A DNA stretch of 64,000 bases, taken from the NCBI GenBank assembly GCA_022509085.1, contig JAFLTW010000001.1, forward strand, positions 310,001 through 374,000, read 5' to 3'. The notes below the pieces were generated by a model. That model did not search any database, was not told the DNA's origin, and saw nothing but the letters and a program-made list of their open reading frames with translations. This document shows positions 44,379-53,205 of this stretch, one piece after another. The first letter of the stretch is position 1. Each line of letters begins with the position of its first letter. The position numbers and the translations under genes are program-made. The DNA is from Muribaculaceae bacterium. GTDB lineage: Bacteria > Bacteroidota > Bacteroidia > Bacteroidales > Muribaculaceae.

Positions 44379-44408
44379 TTGTCAGTTGAGAAAAAGATAT
44401 TAATTTTG
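44379..44408 (+). promoter_or_regulatory. Promoter of tRNA-Met
   Basis: TTG at 44379-44381, 19-base spacer, TAATTTTG at 44401-44408; tRNA begins 13 bases downstream. Confidence 0.78.
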
Positions 44409-44420
44409 CAGTCGCAAAAC

Positions 44421-44494
44421 GGCGGGATAGCTCAGTCGGTTAGAGCGTCGGATTCATAACCCGGAGGTCTCGAGTTCAATTCTCGATCCCGCTA
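44421..44494 (+). tRNA. tRNA-Met(CAT), probably elongator
   Basis: 74 nt. Acceptor GGCGGGA pairs with TCCCGCT (G1-T72 wobble); D-arm AGCTCAGTCGGTTAGAGC; anticodon stem-loop CGGAT-TCATAAC-CCGG context gives CAT; T-loop TTCAATT. The G1-U72 pair and the absence of the three G-C pairs of initiators favour the elongator form. A lysidine-modified Ile tRNA cannot be excluded. CCA is not encoded. Confidence 0.88.
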
Positions 44495-44500
44495 CACAAT

Positions 44501-44546
44501 GAAGCCCGAGTCATTTTTCTTATGACCCGGGCTTCGTTTTTCTTTT
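44501..44546. terminator. Terminator between tRNA-Met and glnN
   Basis: GAAGCCCGAGTCAT, loop TTTTTCT, ATGACCCGGGCTTC then GTTTTTC. A 14-bp stem with one A-C mismatch; serves the tRNA and, from the other side, glnN. Confidence 0.88.
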
Positions 44547-44558
44547 ATATACGTTTGA

Positions 44559-46745
44559 TTATCTGATGAAGAGCAGCTCGCGATATTTGGGCAGAGGCCA
44601 AATTTCGTTGTCTACCATCAGTTCCAGATTGTCGATATTTTTCCTTATCTGCTCCATGCAGGGCGCCACGTCGTCGTGGTAGGCGATGGCTTTCTCCCTT
44701 TCCGAGGGCATGCGGTTGGCCTTGTGGCGCACGCTTACCATCTTCTCCACCTCGTCCTTTATGGCGGCTATCGCCTCCGAGATCTTCTCTATGGCTTTGA
44801 TGTCTTGGGCCGATATTTTGGCGGCTCTGTCGGCGTCAAACACCTGCTTGATCTTATATACGTTGTCGAGCAATACGCTCTGATACCTGGTGGCAGCGGG
44901 GAGGATATGATTGATGGCCAGGTCGCCGAGCACCCTGCTCTCTATCTGCAGCTTTTTGGAATACATCTCCCATTTCACCTCGTTGCGGGCTTCGAGTTCC
45001 TTCTCGGTGAAAACCCCCATGCGAGTGAACATCTCCACGGTCTTGGGTTCGAGATAGGCGTCATACATCAGGGGACCGCTGGTCTCAACGTCAAGGCCGC
45101 GTTTGCGGGCCTCCTCCTGCCACTCTTTTGAATAGCCGTTGCCGTCGAAGTGGATGGGCTTTGACTCCTTCACCATCCTCTTTATCTCGTTGAAGATGGC
45201 GGTTTCCACCCTCTCCCCTTTTGCCACGGCTGCCTCCACATTGTCGGCGAAGCCGTCGAGAGAGTCAGCAACGGCTGCGTTGAGCGCTATCATCGCGGCG
45301 GCGCAGTTTGACGAAGATCCCACTGCCCTGAACTCAAACCGGTTGCCGGTGAAGGCGAAGGGACTCGTGCGGTTCCTGTCGGTGTTGTCTATTCTCAGCT
45401 CCGGCACCTGTGCTATGTTGAGATTCAGCTCATCCTTGCCGCTTATCCTGAGCTCCTCGATGGTGGAGTTCTCTATCCTGTCGAGCACTTTGCTCAGCTG
45501 GTTTCCCATAAACATTGAGATGATGGCCGGAGGCGCCTCGTTGCCGCCGAGCCTGTGGGCGTTGGTGGCGCTGATTATCGCGGCCTTGAGCAGTCCGTTG
45601 TGGCGGTAGACGGCGTTCATCACGCTCGAGGTGAAAGCGAGGAAACGCAGGTTCTCCTCCGGAGTCTTGCCGGGCGAGAAGAGGTTGTCTCCCTTGTCGG
45701 TGCCGAGGCTCCAGTTGTTGTGCTTGCCCGAGCCGTTGATGCCGGCGAAGGGTTTCTCGTGGAGCAGCACTCGGAAGTTATGCCTGCGTGCCACCTCGTT
45801 CATCACCGACATCAGCAGCAGGTTATGGTCGTTGGCCAGGTTGGTCTCCTCGTATATCGGCGCGAGCTCAAACTGGTTGGGCGCCACCTCGTTGTGGCGG
45901 GTCTTCACGGGTATGCCGAGTTTGTGTGCCTCGAGCTCCAGCTCGAGCATGAAGGCCTCCACACGGCTCGGAATGGAGCCGAAATAATGGTCTTCGAGCT
46001 GCTGGTTTTTTGCGCTCTCGTGGCCCATCAGCGTTCTCCCCGTCAGGGCCAGGTCGGGTCTTGCTGCATAGAGCGCCTCGTCTACAAGGAAGTATTCCTG
46101 TTCCCAGCCCAGGAAGCTGTCCACATGGTTCACGCCCTTGTCGAAAAGCCGGGCCACTCTGGTGGCGGCCTTGTCGATGCTGTTGAGGGCCTTCAGGAGC
46201 GGGGTCTTGTAATCGAGGCTCTCACCCGTATATGATATGAAGATGGTGGGGATGCAAAGGGTGTTTTCAATTATGAAGGCCGGAGAGGAGATGTCCCATG
46301 CGGAGTAGCCGCGGGCCTCGAAGGTGTTGCGGATGCCGCCGTTGGGGAAGGAGGAGGCGTCGGGTTCCTGCTGCACAAGGAGCTTACCCGTGAAGGATTC
46401 CACCACTCCACCCTTGCCGTCGTGTTCTATAAAGGAGTCATGTTTCTCGGCCGTGCCGTCGGTAAGGGGATGAAACCAGTGGGTATAATGACGCGCTCCG
46501 CAGTCTATCGCCCATCTCTTCATGCCCTCGGCCACACTGTCGGCCACCTTCCGGCTTAAGGGTTTCTTGTTGTCGATGGCGTCAACGAGCGATTCGTAGG
46601 TCTCCTTGGGTAGGTATTCGAACATCTTGCTGCGGTTGAACACCTGGCAGGCGTAGTATTTCTCCACTCTCTCCTTGGGGAGCTCTACAGGGATGGCCTT
46701 GCGTCTCGAGGCCTCCATCACACTCTTAAACCTTAAACTTGACAT
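44559..46745 (-). CDS. glnN: Glutamine synthetase type III
   Basis: 728 residues, the length of GSIII (about 700-730), much larger than GSI. It forms glutamine from glutamate, ammonia and ATP. Family landmarks: HYTHWFHPLTDGTAEKHDSFI near the N-terminus, WEQEYFLVD, KTRHNEVAPNQFELAPIYE (metal and glutamate ligands), GSGKHNNWSLGT and FRAVGSSSNCAAAM. GSIII is the main glutamine synthetase of Bacteroidales. It is divergent from gyrA with interleaved promoters; no NtrC or PII gene is nearby. Confidence 0.96.
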   Translation of the reverse strand: MSSLRFKSVMEASRRKAIPVELPKERVEKYYACQVFNRSKMFEYLPKETYESLVDAIDNKKPLSRKVADSVAEGMKRWAIDCGARHYTHWFHPLTDGTAEKHDSFIEHDGKGGVVESFTGKLLVQQEPDASSFPNGGIRNTFEARGYSAWDISSPAFIIENTLCIPTIFISYTGESLDYKTPLLKALNSIDKAATRVARLFDKGVNHVDSFLGWEQEYFLVDEALYAARPDLALTGRTLMGHESAKNQQLEDHYFGSIPSRVEAFMLELELEAHKLGIPVKTRHNEVAPNQFELAPIYEETNLANDHNLLLMSVMNEVARRHNFRVLLHEKPFAGINGSGKHNNWSLGTDKGDNLFSPGKTPEENLRFLAFTSSVMNAVYRHNGLLKAAIISATNAHRLGGNEAPPAIISMFMGNQLSKVLDRIENSTIEELRISGKDELNLNIAQVPELRIDNTDRNRTSPFAFTGNRFEFRAVGSSSNCAAAMIALNAAVADSLDGFADNVEAAVAKGERVETAIFNEIKRMVKESKPIHFDGNGYSKEWQEEARKRGLDVETSGPLMYDAYLEPKTVEMFTRMGVFTEKELEARNEVKWEMYSKKLQIESRVLGDLAINHILPAATRYQSVLLDNVYKIKQVFDADRAAKISAQDIKAIEKISEAIAAIKDEVEKMVSVRHKANRMPSEREKAIAYHDDVAPCMEQIRKNIDNLELMVDNEIWPLPKYRELLFIR

Positions 46746-46787
46746 AATTTTTTACCTGATTTTTTACCTGTATGTGAGAATATGCTG

Positions 46788-46815
46788 CAAAATTAATGAT
46801 TTTTGTTCAATTCAA
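46788..46815 (-). promoter_or_regulatory. Promoter of glnN
   Basis: On the minus strand, TAATTTTG at 46795-46788 with TTG at 46815-46813 (17-base spacer, shorter than ideal). It overlaps the gyrA promoter, so the two could interfere. Confidence 0.55.
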
Positions 46816-46833
46816 AAAAAATCGTTAATTTTG
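46803..46833 (+). promoter_or_regulatory. Promoter of gyrA
   Basis: TTG at 46803-46805, 20-base spacer, TAATTTTG at 46826-46833; exact consensus, 62 bases before the ATG. Confidence 0.8.
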
Positions 46834-46895
46834 TGGGTTGAAATGCCCGTTTTCCGGCCTTTCGCAAAACTTTTCGAGTAAAAGAAAAACAGGTA

Positions 46896-49466
46896 ATGCA
46901 AGACAACAACAAGATCATCCCCATCAACATTGAATCGGAGATGAAAAGCGCCTACATCGACTATTCGATGTCTGTAATTGTTTCCAGGGCACTCCCCGAT
47001 GTCAGAGACGGTTTCAAACCTGTCCACCGCCGCGTGCTCTACGGAATGAACGAACTCAACAATTTCTTCTCGGGAGAAACAAAGAAATCCGCCCGTATCG
47101 TCGGCGAGGTGATGGGTAAGTATCACCCCCACGGCGACTCCTCCATCTACCTCACAATGGTGCGTCTGGCCCAGGATTGGGCTCTGCGCTACCCGCTGGT
47201 GTTTGGCCAGGGCAACTTCGGCTCCATCGACGGCGACTCCCCCGCAGCCATGCGTTACACGGAGGTCAAGCTCGCTAAGATGGGCGAGGAGATGCTCACC
47301 GACCTCGACAAGGAGACGGTAGATTTCGCCCCCAATTTCGACAATACTCTTACCGAACCCACCGTACTGCCCGCCAGGATCCCCAACCTCCTCGTCAACG
47401 GTGCTTCGGGTATAGCCGTGGGTATGGCCACCAACATGCCTCCCCACAACCTTACGGAGTCGCTCAACGCCACTCTGGCCCTTATCGACAATCCCGAGAT
47501 CGACCTCGACGGACTGATGAAACACATCCAGGCCCCCGACTTCCCCACCGGCGGCGAGATCTTCGGCCTCAAGGGCGTGCGCGAGGCTTACGAGACCGGC
47601 CGCGGCCGCGTGATTATCCGGGCCAAGGCCGACGTGGAGAGTGGTCCTAACCATGACAGGATTGTAATCTCTGAAATCCCCTACGGCGTAATCAAGTCAG
47701 ACCTGGTGAAGAGCATCTTCGACCTTGTAAAGGATAAGAAGATTGAGGGCATCTCCGACGTCTCCGACACTTCCGCCCGAGGAGAGCTCTGCATCACCGT
47801 CGACGTGAAACGAGAGGCAAACGCAAAGGTCGTGCTCAATAAGCTCTACAAGCTTACCCAGCTCCAGACCTCATTCAGCATCAACAATGTGGCCCTCGTA
47901 AACGGCCGCCCCAAGACACTCAACCTGAAAGAGATTCTGCAGGCCTTCGTTGACCACCGCCACGAGGTGGTGATCCGTCGCACTCGCTTCGACCTCCGCA
48001 AGGCCGAGGAACGTGCCCATATCCTGAGGGGCCTCATGATCGCCTGCGACAATATCGACGAGGTGATCCAGATAATCCGCAGCTCCAAGACCACTGAAGA
48101 GGCACGCAACCGACTCGCTGAACGCTTCGGACTCGACGAGATCCAGACCCGCGCCATCGTGGAGATGAGGCTCCGCCAGCTCACCGGCCTCGAGATTGAG
48201 AAACTGAAGGCCGAATACGATGAGCTCATGAAGCTGATTGCCCACCTTAACGATATCCTCAACGACGATGCCGTTTGCCGCGAGGTGATGAAGCAGGAGC
48301 TCATCGAGATCCGCGACAAATACGGGGATGAACGCAAGACCAAGATCAACCCCTTCTCCGCCGACATGAACGCGGAAGACTATTATGCCGACGACGAGAT
48401 GATCATCACCATCTCCCACCTCGGCTACATAAAGCGCACTCCCCTCTCCGAGTTCCGCCAGCAACACCGCGGTGGCGTGGGAGCCAAGGGCTCCACCACT
48501 CGCGACGAAGACTTCATAGAGCATATCTACCCGGCCACCAACCATAACTATATGCTCTTCTTCACCGAGAAGGGTCTCTGCTACTGGCTCAAGGTTTACG
48601 AGATTCCCGAAATGGGCAAGAACTCAAAGGGCCGCGCAATCCAGAACCTCCTCCAGATCGATGCAGACGACAAGGTGAGCGCCTTCATCCGTATCAAGCA
48701 TCTCAACGACCGTGAATACTGCGAAAGCCACAACCTCGTGTTCTGCACCCGCAGAGGCGTGATAAAGAAGACGGCCCTCTCAGCCTATTCCCACCCGAGG
48801 GCCATAGGCACGAAAGCCATCCTCCTCAACGAGGGCGACCAGCTCATCTCCGTGAAACTCACCGACGGAAAGTCGGAAATAATCATTGCCAACAAGGCCG
48901 GCCTCGCCATCCGTTTCAACGAGGAGAAGGTGCGCACCATGGGCCGCGTCTCCACCGGCGTAAGAGGTATGACACTCGTCGGGGAAGGCAACGAGGTGGT
49001 GGGAATGATTGCCATGACAGGTGCCCCGGAAGAGACGGTGATGGTGGTTTCGGAAAACGGCTACGGTAAACGCACCGCCCTCGACGACTACCGCATCACT
49101 AACCGCGGCGGAAAGGGTGTGCAGACGCTGAAGGTAACCGAAAAGACCGGCGACCTCGTGGCCATAATGAACGTGGACGACTCCAACGACCTGGTGATCA
49201 TCAACCAGAGCGGTATCACCATCCGCCTGGCAGTGTCGTCCGTAAGGGTGATGGGCCGTGCCACTCAGGGCGTGCGCCTCATCGACCTCTCGAAACGCGG
49301 CGACACGATAGCAAGCGTCTGCGTTGTCAACTCCTATGTGGAGGAAGACCAGGAGGGAGACACCCCGGCCGACGAAGCTGTCAGTGAAGCCATTGGCGAG
49401 GCCGTAAATGAGGCAGTCGAAGAGATTCTCGACAACGAGGGTTCCACCCCCAACGAAGAAGAATAA
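46896..49466 (+). CDS. gyrA: DNA gyrase subunit A
   Basis: 856 residues. The active-site tyrosine is Y121 in [10 protein letters not shown]; the quinolone region reads [24 protein letters not shown], with serine retained at the position of E. coli S83. The C-terminal beta-pinwheel has a GyrA-box-like [11 protein letters not shown] and repeated blades, supporting GyrA over ParC. An acidic tail ([20 protein letters not shown]) follows. Gyrase introduces negative supercoils with GyrB, which is not in the window. The downstream TPR gene starts 25 bases later. Confidence 0.95.
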   Translation: MQDNNKIIPINIESEMKSAYIDYSMSVIVSRALPDVRDGFKPVHRRVLYGMNELNNFFSGETKKSARIVGEVMGKYHPHGDSSIYLTMVRLAQDWALRYPLVFGQGNFGSIDGDSPAAMRYTEVKLAKMGEEMLTDLDKETVDFAPNFDNTLTEPTVLPARIPNLLVNGASGIAVGMATNMPPHNLTESLNATLALIDNPEIDLDGLMKHIQAPDFPTGGEIFGLKGVREAYETGRGRVIIRAKADVESGPNHDRIVISEIPYGVIKSDLVKSIFDLVKDKKIEGISDVSDTSARGELCITVDVKREANAKVVLNKLYKLTQLQTSFSINNVALVNGRPKTLNLKEILQAFVDHRHEVVIRRTRFDLRKAEERAHILRGLMIACDNIDEVIQIIRSSKTTEEARNRLAERFGLDEIQTRAIVEMRLRQLTGLEIEKLKAEYDELMKLIAHLNDILNDDAVCREVMKQELIEIRDKYGDERKTKINPFSADMNAEDYYADDEMIITISHLGYIKRTPLSEFRQQHRGGVGAKGSTTRDEDFIEHIYPATNHNYMLFFTEKGLCYWLKVYEIPEMGKNSKGRAIQNLLQIDADDKVSAFIRIKHLNDREYCESHNLVFCTRRGVIKKTALSAYSHPRAIGTKAILLNEGDQLISVKLTDGKSEIIIANKAGLAIRFNEEKVRTMGRVSTGVRGMTLVGEGNEVVGMIAMTGAPEETVMVVSENGYGKRTALDDYRITNRGGKGVQTLKVTEKTGDLVAIMNVDDSNDLVIINQSGITIRLAVSSVRVMGRATQGVRLIDLSKRGDTIASVCVVNSYVEEDQEGDTPADEAVSEAIGEAVNEAVEEILDNEGSTPNEEE

Positions 49467-49491
49467 ACAACTTAATTAAATCATACAAGTC

Positions 49492-50694
49492 ATGAAGAAA
49501 ATATTCACAATCGCACTCTGCGGCCTGGCGGTTCTCTCCGCCGGCGCCCAGAAGGCCACGGTAGACCAGGCTAAGAAGCTTGCAGGCAAGACCGATAAGA
49601 TCAACGAAGCCCGCGCCCTTATCCAGGAGGCCATCCAGAACCCTGAGACGGCCAACCAGGCTCTCACCTACTATACGGCAGGCAAGATTGAATGGGATGC
49701 CTACGACAAGCAGAAAGCCGTGCAGATGGCAAGCCCCGACAATGTAAATCCCCTCGACATGAGCAATGAGCTCCTCCAGGGCTTGGGCTATTTCGTGGCA
49801 GTGTTCCCGCTCGACTCGATTCCCAACGAGAAGGGTGAGGTGAAACCAAAGTATGTGAAGGAACTCCAGAAGAAGATTGCAGAAAAGCACACCGACTTCT
49901 TCGATGCCGGTGCAGTCTTTTATGGGGAGAAGATGTGGCCGCAGGCCTTCGTGGCATTCATGAATTATGGTGACCTCCCCGACATGGAACTCCTCGGCAA
50001 CCAGAGGCCCCAGGTGCCTGACACCACCCGCGCCCTGGCCTACTACTATGCCGGCCTTTCCGCTTGGAGCGGCAACCAGCTCGACAATGCAGCATATGCT
50101 TTCGCCAAGGCCCGCGAACACAACTACACGCAGCCCGACGCATATATCTATGAGATCGCCACATGGCAAAACATCGAGCAGAACGACACCACCCGCGAGA
50201 AGGAGGCCATGAACGCCATCTTCGACGCCAGCAAGGCAGGATACGAGAAGTTTGGTATGGAGCAGCCCATCTTCCTCAACAATATGGTGAACTCCATGCT
50301 CAATTCCGGCCATGAGAACGAGAGCCTCGAGCTTGCCAACGATGCTATCGGGAAATATCCCGATCATGCCGCACTCTACGGTCTGCGCGCTTTCGTCTAC
50401 GACCGCATGGGCAACTCCGACGCTTCCGAGGCCGACTATCGCCAGGCAGCCTCCATGCCCAATGTCGACTATGAGACCATGCTCAACGCCGTGAAGAAAA
50501 TCTTCCGTACAGGCCAGGAGAAGTGGAACGAGATTGAGCTCGGCGATCCCGACATCGTAGCCAAGAAGAAAGCCGTTCACACCAACTACTTTGAGGAAGC
50601 CAAGAAGATGGCCGAGAAGGCACGCACCCTTACCGACGACACTTCAGCCGTAGACTACCTCATCGAGAGCATCGACTACCAGCTGAGCCTCTAA
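49492..50694 (+). CDS. Exported TPR-like protein downstream of gyrA
   Basis: 400 residues with a signal peptide (MKKIFTIALCGLAVLSAGAQ). The body is alpha-helical with degenerate tetratricopeptide units (ALAYYYAGLSAWSGNQLDNAAYAFAKAREHN, IGKYPDHAALYGLRAFVYDRMGNSDASEADYRQA). Such proteins are common in Bacteroidales periplasm without assigned function. It follows gyrA by 25 bases and could share its transcript; it ends at the terminator shared with czcB. Confidence 0.82.
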   Translation: MKKIFTIALCGLAVLSAGAQKATVDQAKKLAGKTDKINEARALIQEAIQNPETANQALTYYTAGKIEWDAYDKQKAVQMASPDNVNPLDMSNELLQGLGYFVAVFPLDSIPNEKGEVKPKYVKELQKKIAEKHTDFFDAGAVFYGEKMWPQAFVAFMNYGDLPDMELLGNQRPQVPDTTRALAYYYAGLSAWSGNQLDNAAYAFAKAREHNYTQPDAYIYEIATWQNIEQNDTTREKEAMNAIFDASKAGYEKFGMEQPIFLNNMVNSMLNSGHENESLELANDAIGKYPDHAALYGLRAFVYDRMGNSDASEADYRQAASMPNVDYETMLNAVKKIFRTGQEKWNEIELGDPDIVAKKKAVHTNYFEEAKKMAEKARTLTDDTSAVDYLIESIDYQLSL

Positions 50695-50715
50695 GGCAGC
50701 AGCCTGTAATATTGC

Positions 50716-50753
50716 AGAGGGCCGGGTATTTCCCCCGGCCCTCTTCCTGTTTC
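50716..50753. terminator. Terminator between the TPR gene and czcB
   Basis: AGAGGGCCGGG, loop of 7, CCCGGCCCTCT then TCCTGTTT. A perfect 11-bp GC-rich stem between convergent genes, closing the long metal-resistance operon on the minus strand. Confidence 0.88.
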
Positions 50754-50779
50754 AATGATCAGGTACGCCCATCCAATCG

Positions 50780-51973
50780 TCAATGGTTGTGCTCACCATG
50801 GTCTGAAGCCATCGATGCCAGATAGAAGGCCTTGGCAGTTACGATGCTTGCATCTTCAGGGAGCGGCTTTGCTGTCTGTATCTCGACATAGCCGCCGCTA
50901 CGGTTTCCTTTAACCACCTCAATCGGCTTGAATACATACGCAGTCACCCCATTGTGCTCTTCCTTCTCTTCCAGGAGGAAAATGCAATCCTTACCCTCCA
51001 CATTCACCACAGCCTCCTCCGGCAGCGCCGTCACCCTTTCATGTCCCGTGCTTATAAAGCCTGCCACGGCCATACCCTGAATGAGGGTAGACTCTCCCTT
51101 CTCTCCCAGCCTTACCCTTACGGCTACAGTCTTCGTCTCGCTGTCTATGGCCCTTACAATGTCTTCTACGGTTCCTTTCAGTTTCCCTCCCCCGTTGGTA
51201 AGCGTCAGGTCCACAATATCCCCCTCCTTTATTTTATTGAGGTCTTTCTCATACACATTTAATCGGGCGTATATTCCGTTCGGATCGGATATTGTCATCA
51301 GAGTCTGGTAGGGTTCTACCCCACTTCCGATCCTGCAATCTATCTTCGTTACAATTCCGCTTATCGGAGCGGTAATGTATGCGATATTCCCGGCATTTTC
51401 CTTAGCTCCATTGTCAGGGTTCACGCCGGCGGTTTTCAATTTGGCGCGGCAGTTGTCAAGCAGCCTCACGGCCGTTTCATAATCGATGCGCGCCCTTATC
51501 AAATTTTTGGCGACACCGGCACCATGGGATGCGAGTCTCTCCTGCCTGTCCAGTTCCTCCCTGGCTATCTTTACGGCTGTCTGAGCCTCCACCCACTGGT
51601 TTTGCAATGACTCGATTTCAAGGTTCACCACAGCCGCAAGTCTGGCGCCGGCTTTCACGGTCTCTCCTTCTCTCACGTAAAGAGATTTTATTATTCCGGC
51701 CATCATCGGGCTCACCTCCGCGTTGTTCTGAGGGTTGGCTTCCAGCTCTCCGTAGGCTGTCACACCCTCACCGATGGGAATCAGAGATATGTGCCCCAGC
51801 TCTACTCCCACTGTAGACATCTGCTTTTCGGTGAGTTCTATTGTCTCCCCGTGTCCTTCCTCATGCTCGCCGTGCTCCTCACCGGCTGCCACGCCGGAAT
51901 GATTCGTGCATCCGAGAGCCATCAGCAAGGCTCCCACACCCACAGCCAGATATTTTATTTCCTTTATTTTCAT
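50780..51973 (-). CDS. czcB: RND efflux periplasmic adaptor, CzcB/CusB type
   Basis: 397 residues. A lipobox (ALGCTNH) follows a short signal segment; the mature N-terminus is His/Glu-rich (EEHGEHEEGHGET) and the C-terminus ends DHGEHNH, both probable metal-binding tracts. Membrane-fusion elements follow: barrel-sandwich half motifs VSPMMAGIIKSLYVREGETVKAG and AYITAPISGIVTKIDCRIGSGV, and a helical hairpin between them. It bridges CzcA and CzcC. It overlaps czcC by 4 bases and is the last gene of the ars-czc unit. Confidence 0.9.
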   Translation of the reverse strand: MKIKEIKYLAVGVGALLMALGCTNHSGVAAGEEHGEHEEGHGETIELTEKQMSTVGVELGHISLIPIGEGVTAYGELEANPQNNAEVSPMMAGIIKSLYVREGETVKAGARLAAVVNLEIESLQNQWVEAQTAVKIAREELDRQERLASHGAGVAKNLIRARIDYETAVRLLDNCRAKLKTAGVNPDNGAKENAGNIAYITAPISGIVTKIDCRIGSGVEPYQTLMTISDPNGIYARLNVYEKDLNKIKEGDIVDLTLTNGGGKLKGTVEDIVRAIDSETKTVAVRVRLGEKGESTLIQGMAVAGFISTGHERVTALPEEAVVNVEGKDCIFLLEEKEEHNGVTAYVFKPIEVVKGNRSGGYVEIQTAKPLPEDASIVTAKAFYLASMASDHGEHNH

Positions 51974-53205
51974 ATCTCTCCTTTTAAAACTTGCAGTTTC
52001 ACTGTAATCTCATTATACCGGTCGATTGTATCCATATACTCCAGCCAGATTTCCGCTACACTCTCCATGTTTTGCATATATTCCAGATAATTAATCTCTC
52101 CGAGTTCATACGAAATCTGTGCGAGCTTACGGATTTCGGTCGCTTGTCCTATTGCTTCATTCTGATAACAGCTCAACCTTTCCCACAGGAGAGCGAGGTC
52201 GTTGCATAAGGTGTCATATTCAGTTTTTTGCCGCAACATCTCATCCTCAAGTTCCAGCCGGGCAGATTCTGTCTCCATCTTTGCCGAGAGCAGATTCGAC
52301 CGTTTGGAGCCGAAGAAGAGAGGAACGGTAATACCTACTGAAAACCCCATAAAGTTTCCCTTGGTGAAACGCTGGCGTTCCACATGATAAGGGTTGAAAC
52401 CTTTTATTACGAGTTGGCTCGTGGCCGAAACGGAGAGCCCCGGCAAAAACTGCTGGCGTGCAAGCCACACATTTTTCCTGGTCAGCTCGATTCGGGCAGC
52501 CAGGGCCCGCGCACTGTAGGTAGACAAGGCATCAAAATCGTCGGCGCCAGCATATTCCAACACCACGAGGTTCCAGTCCGAGGCATCCACCGGGCCGTCG
52601 GCCCCGATAGCGCGTGCGAGTTGAAACTGCAGATTTTTCAAGGTATTGGCTGCCTCCTCAAGCCGGTTTCCCATTTTTGACTTCATCCTGTCGGCATTAA
52701 GGCATTCAAGGCGGCTTGCGTCTCCCTCTTCAAACCTTCGGTGGGTGATGCGCGAAAACTCCTCGTAAATATTCATCTCGCTTTGGAGGAAATCCATCCT
52801 TACATGGGCCACCTGAAGGGCGTTGTAGAGGGTGACAACATTGCCTCGCAATTCAGCGCACACTCCACCGTATTCTTCCCTCAACACGTCCTCTTCAGCC
52901 TTAAACACCCTTCTGCGGGCAACGTATACCGTTGGGAAGTCAAATTCCTGACTGAAGGTGAGGCCATTGTCCGGTCCGGCTCCCTCAATGGCATTCTGAC
53001 TCAATTCAATCGACGTGTTGGGAATGTCAAGGTAGGTGCCTCTCCTGGCTTCCGCCACGGCTATCTTTTGCTTGTTGCCGCGCAACGTCGGATTATTTTC
53101 CATCGCCTGCTCCAGACACTCCTCCAGGGTCAGCGTCTCTACCCGGGGAAAGGCCGTAACACAGATAAGACACAGCAGTGACAACAGACTATACCGTAAT
53201 TTCAT
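51970..53205 (-). CDS. czcC: TolC-family outer membrane channel, CzcC type
   Basis: About 411 residues from M at 53205 (MKLRYSLLSLLCLICVTA), a good signal peptide; the track start at 53229 would lengthen the overlap with czcA. Two TolC-type repeats are seen, the first beginning LTLEECLEQAMENNPTLRGNK and the second around ALAARIELTRKNVWLARQQFLPGLSVSA. It forms the outer membrane exit duct of the RND system. The start overlaps czcA by 17 bases, the stop overlaps czcB by 4. Confidence 0.9.
   Translation of the reverse strand: MKLRYSLLSLLCLICVTAFPRVETLTLEECLEQAMENNPTLRGNKQKIAVAEARRGTYLDIPNTSIELSQNAIEGAGPDNGLTFSQEFDFPTVYVARRRVFKAEEDVLREEYGGVCAELRGNVVTLYNALQVAHVRMDFLQSEMNIYEEFSRITHRRFEEGDASRLECLNADRMKSKMGNRLEEAANTLKNLQFQLARAIGADGPVDASDWNLVVLEYAGADDFDALSTYSARALAARIELTRKNVWLARQQFLPGLSVSATSQLVIKGFNPYHVERQRFTKGNFMGFSVGITVPLFFGSKRSNLLSAKMETESARLELEDEMLRQKTEYDTLCNDLALLWERLSCYQNEAIGQATEIRKLAQISYELGEINYLEYMQNMESVAEIWLEYMDTIDRYNEITVKLQVLKGEI

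Noticed and set aside
44421-44494. Initiator tRNA-fMet
   Set aside because: G1-U72 can pair and the anticodon stem lacks the initiator GGG/CCC run, so elongator is favoured.
47091-47160. Quinolone-resistance substitution in GyrA (leucine at the position of E. coli D87)
   Set aside because: The serine at the S83 position is retained, and Bacteroidales naturally have hydrophobic residues at the D87 position.
49381-50580. 399-aa minus-strand ORF
   Set aside because: Shadow of the gyrA end and the TPR gene; hydrophobic composition arises from the reverse complement.
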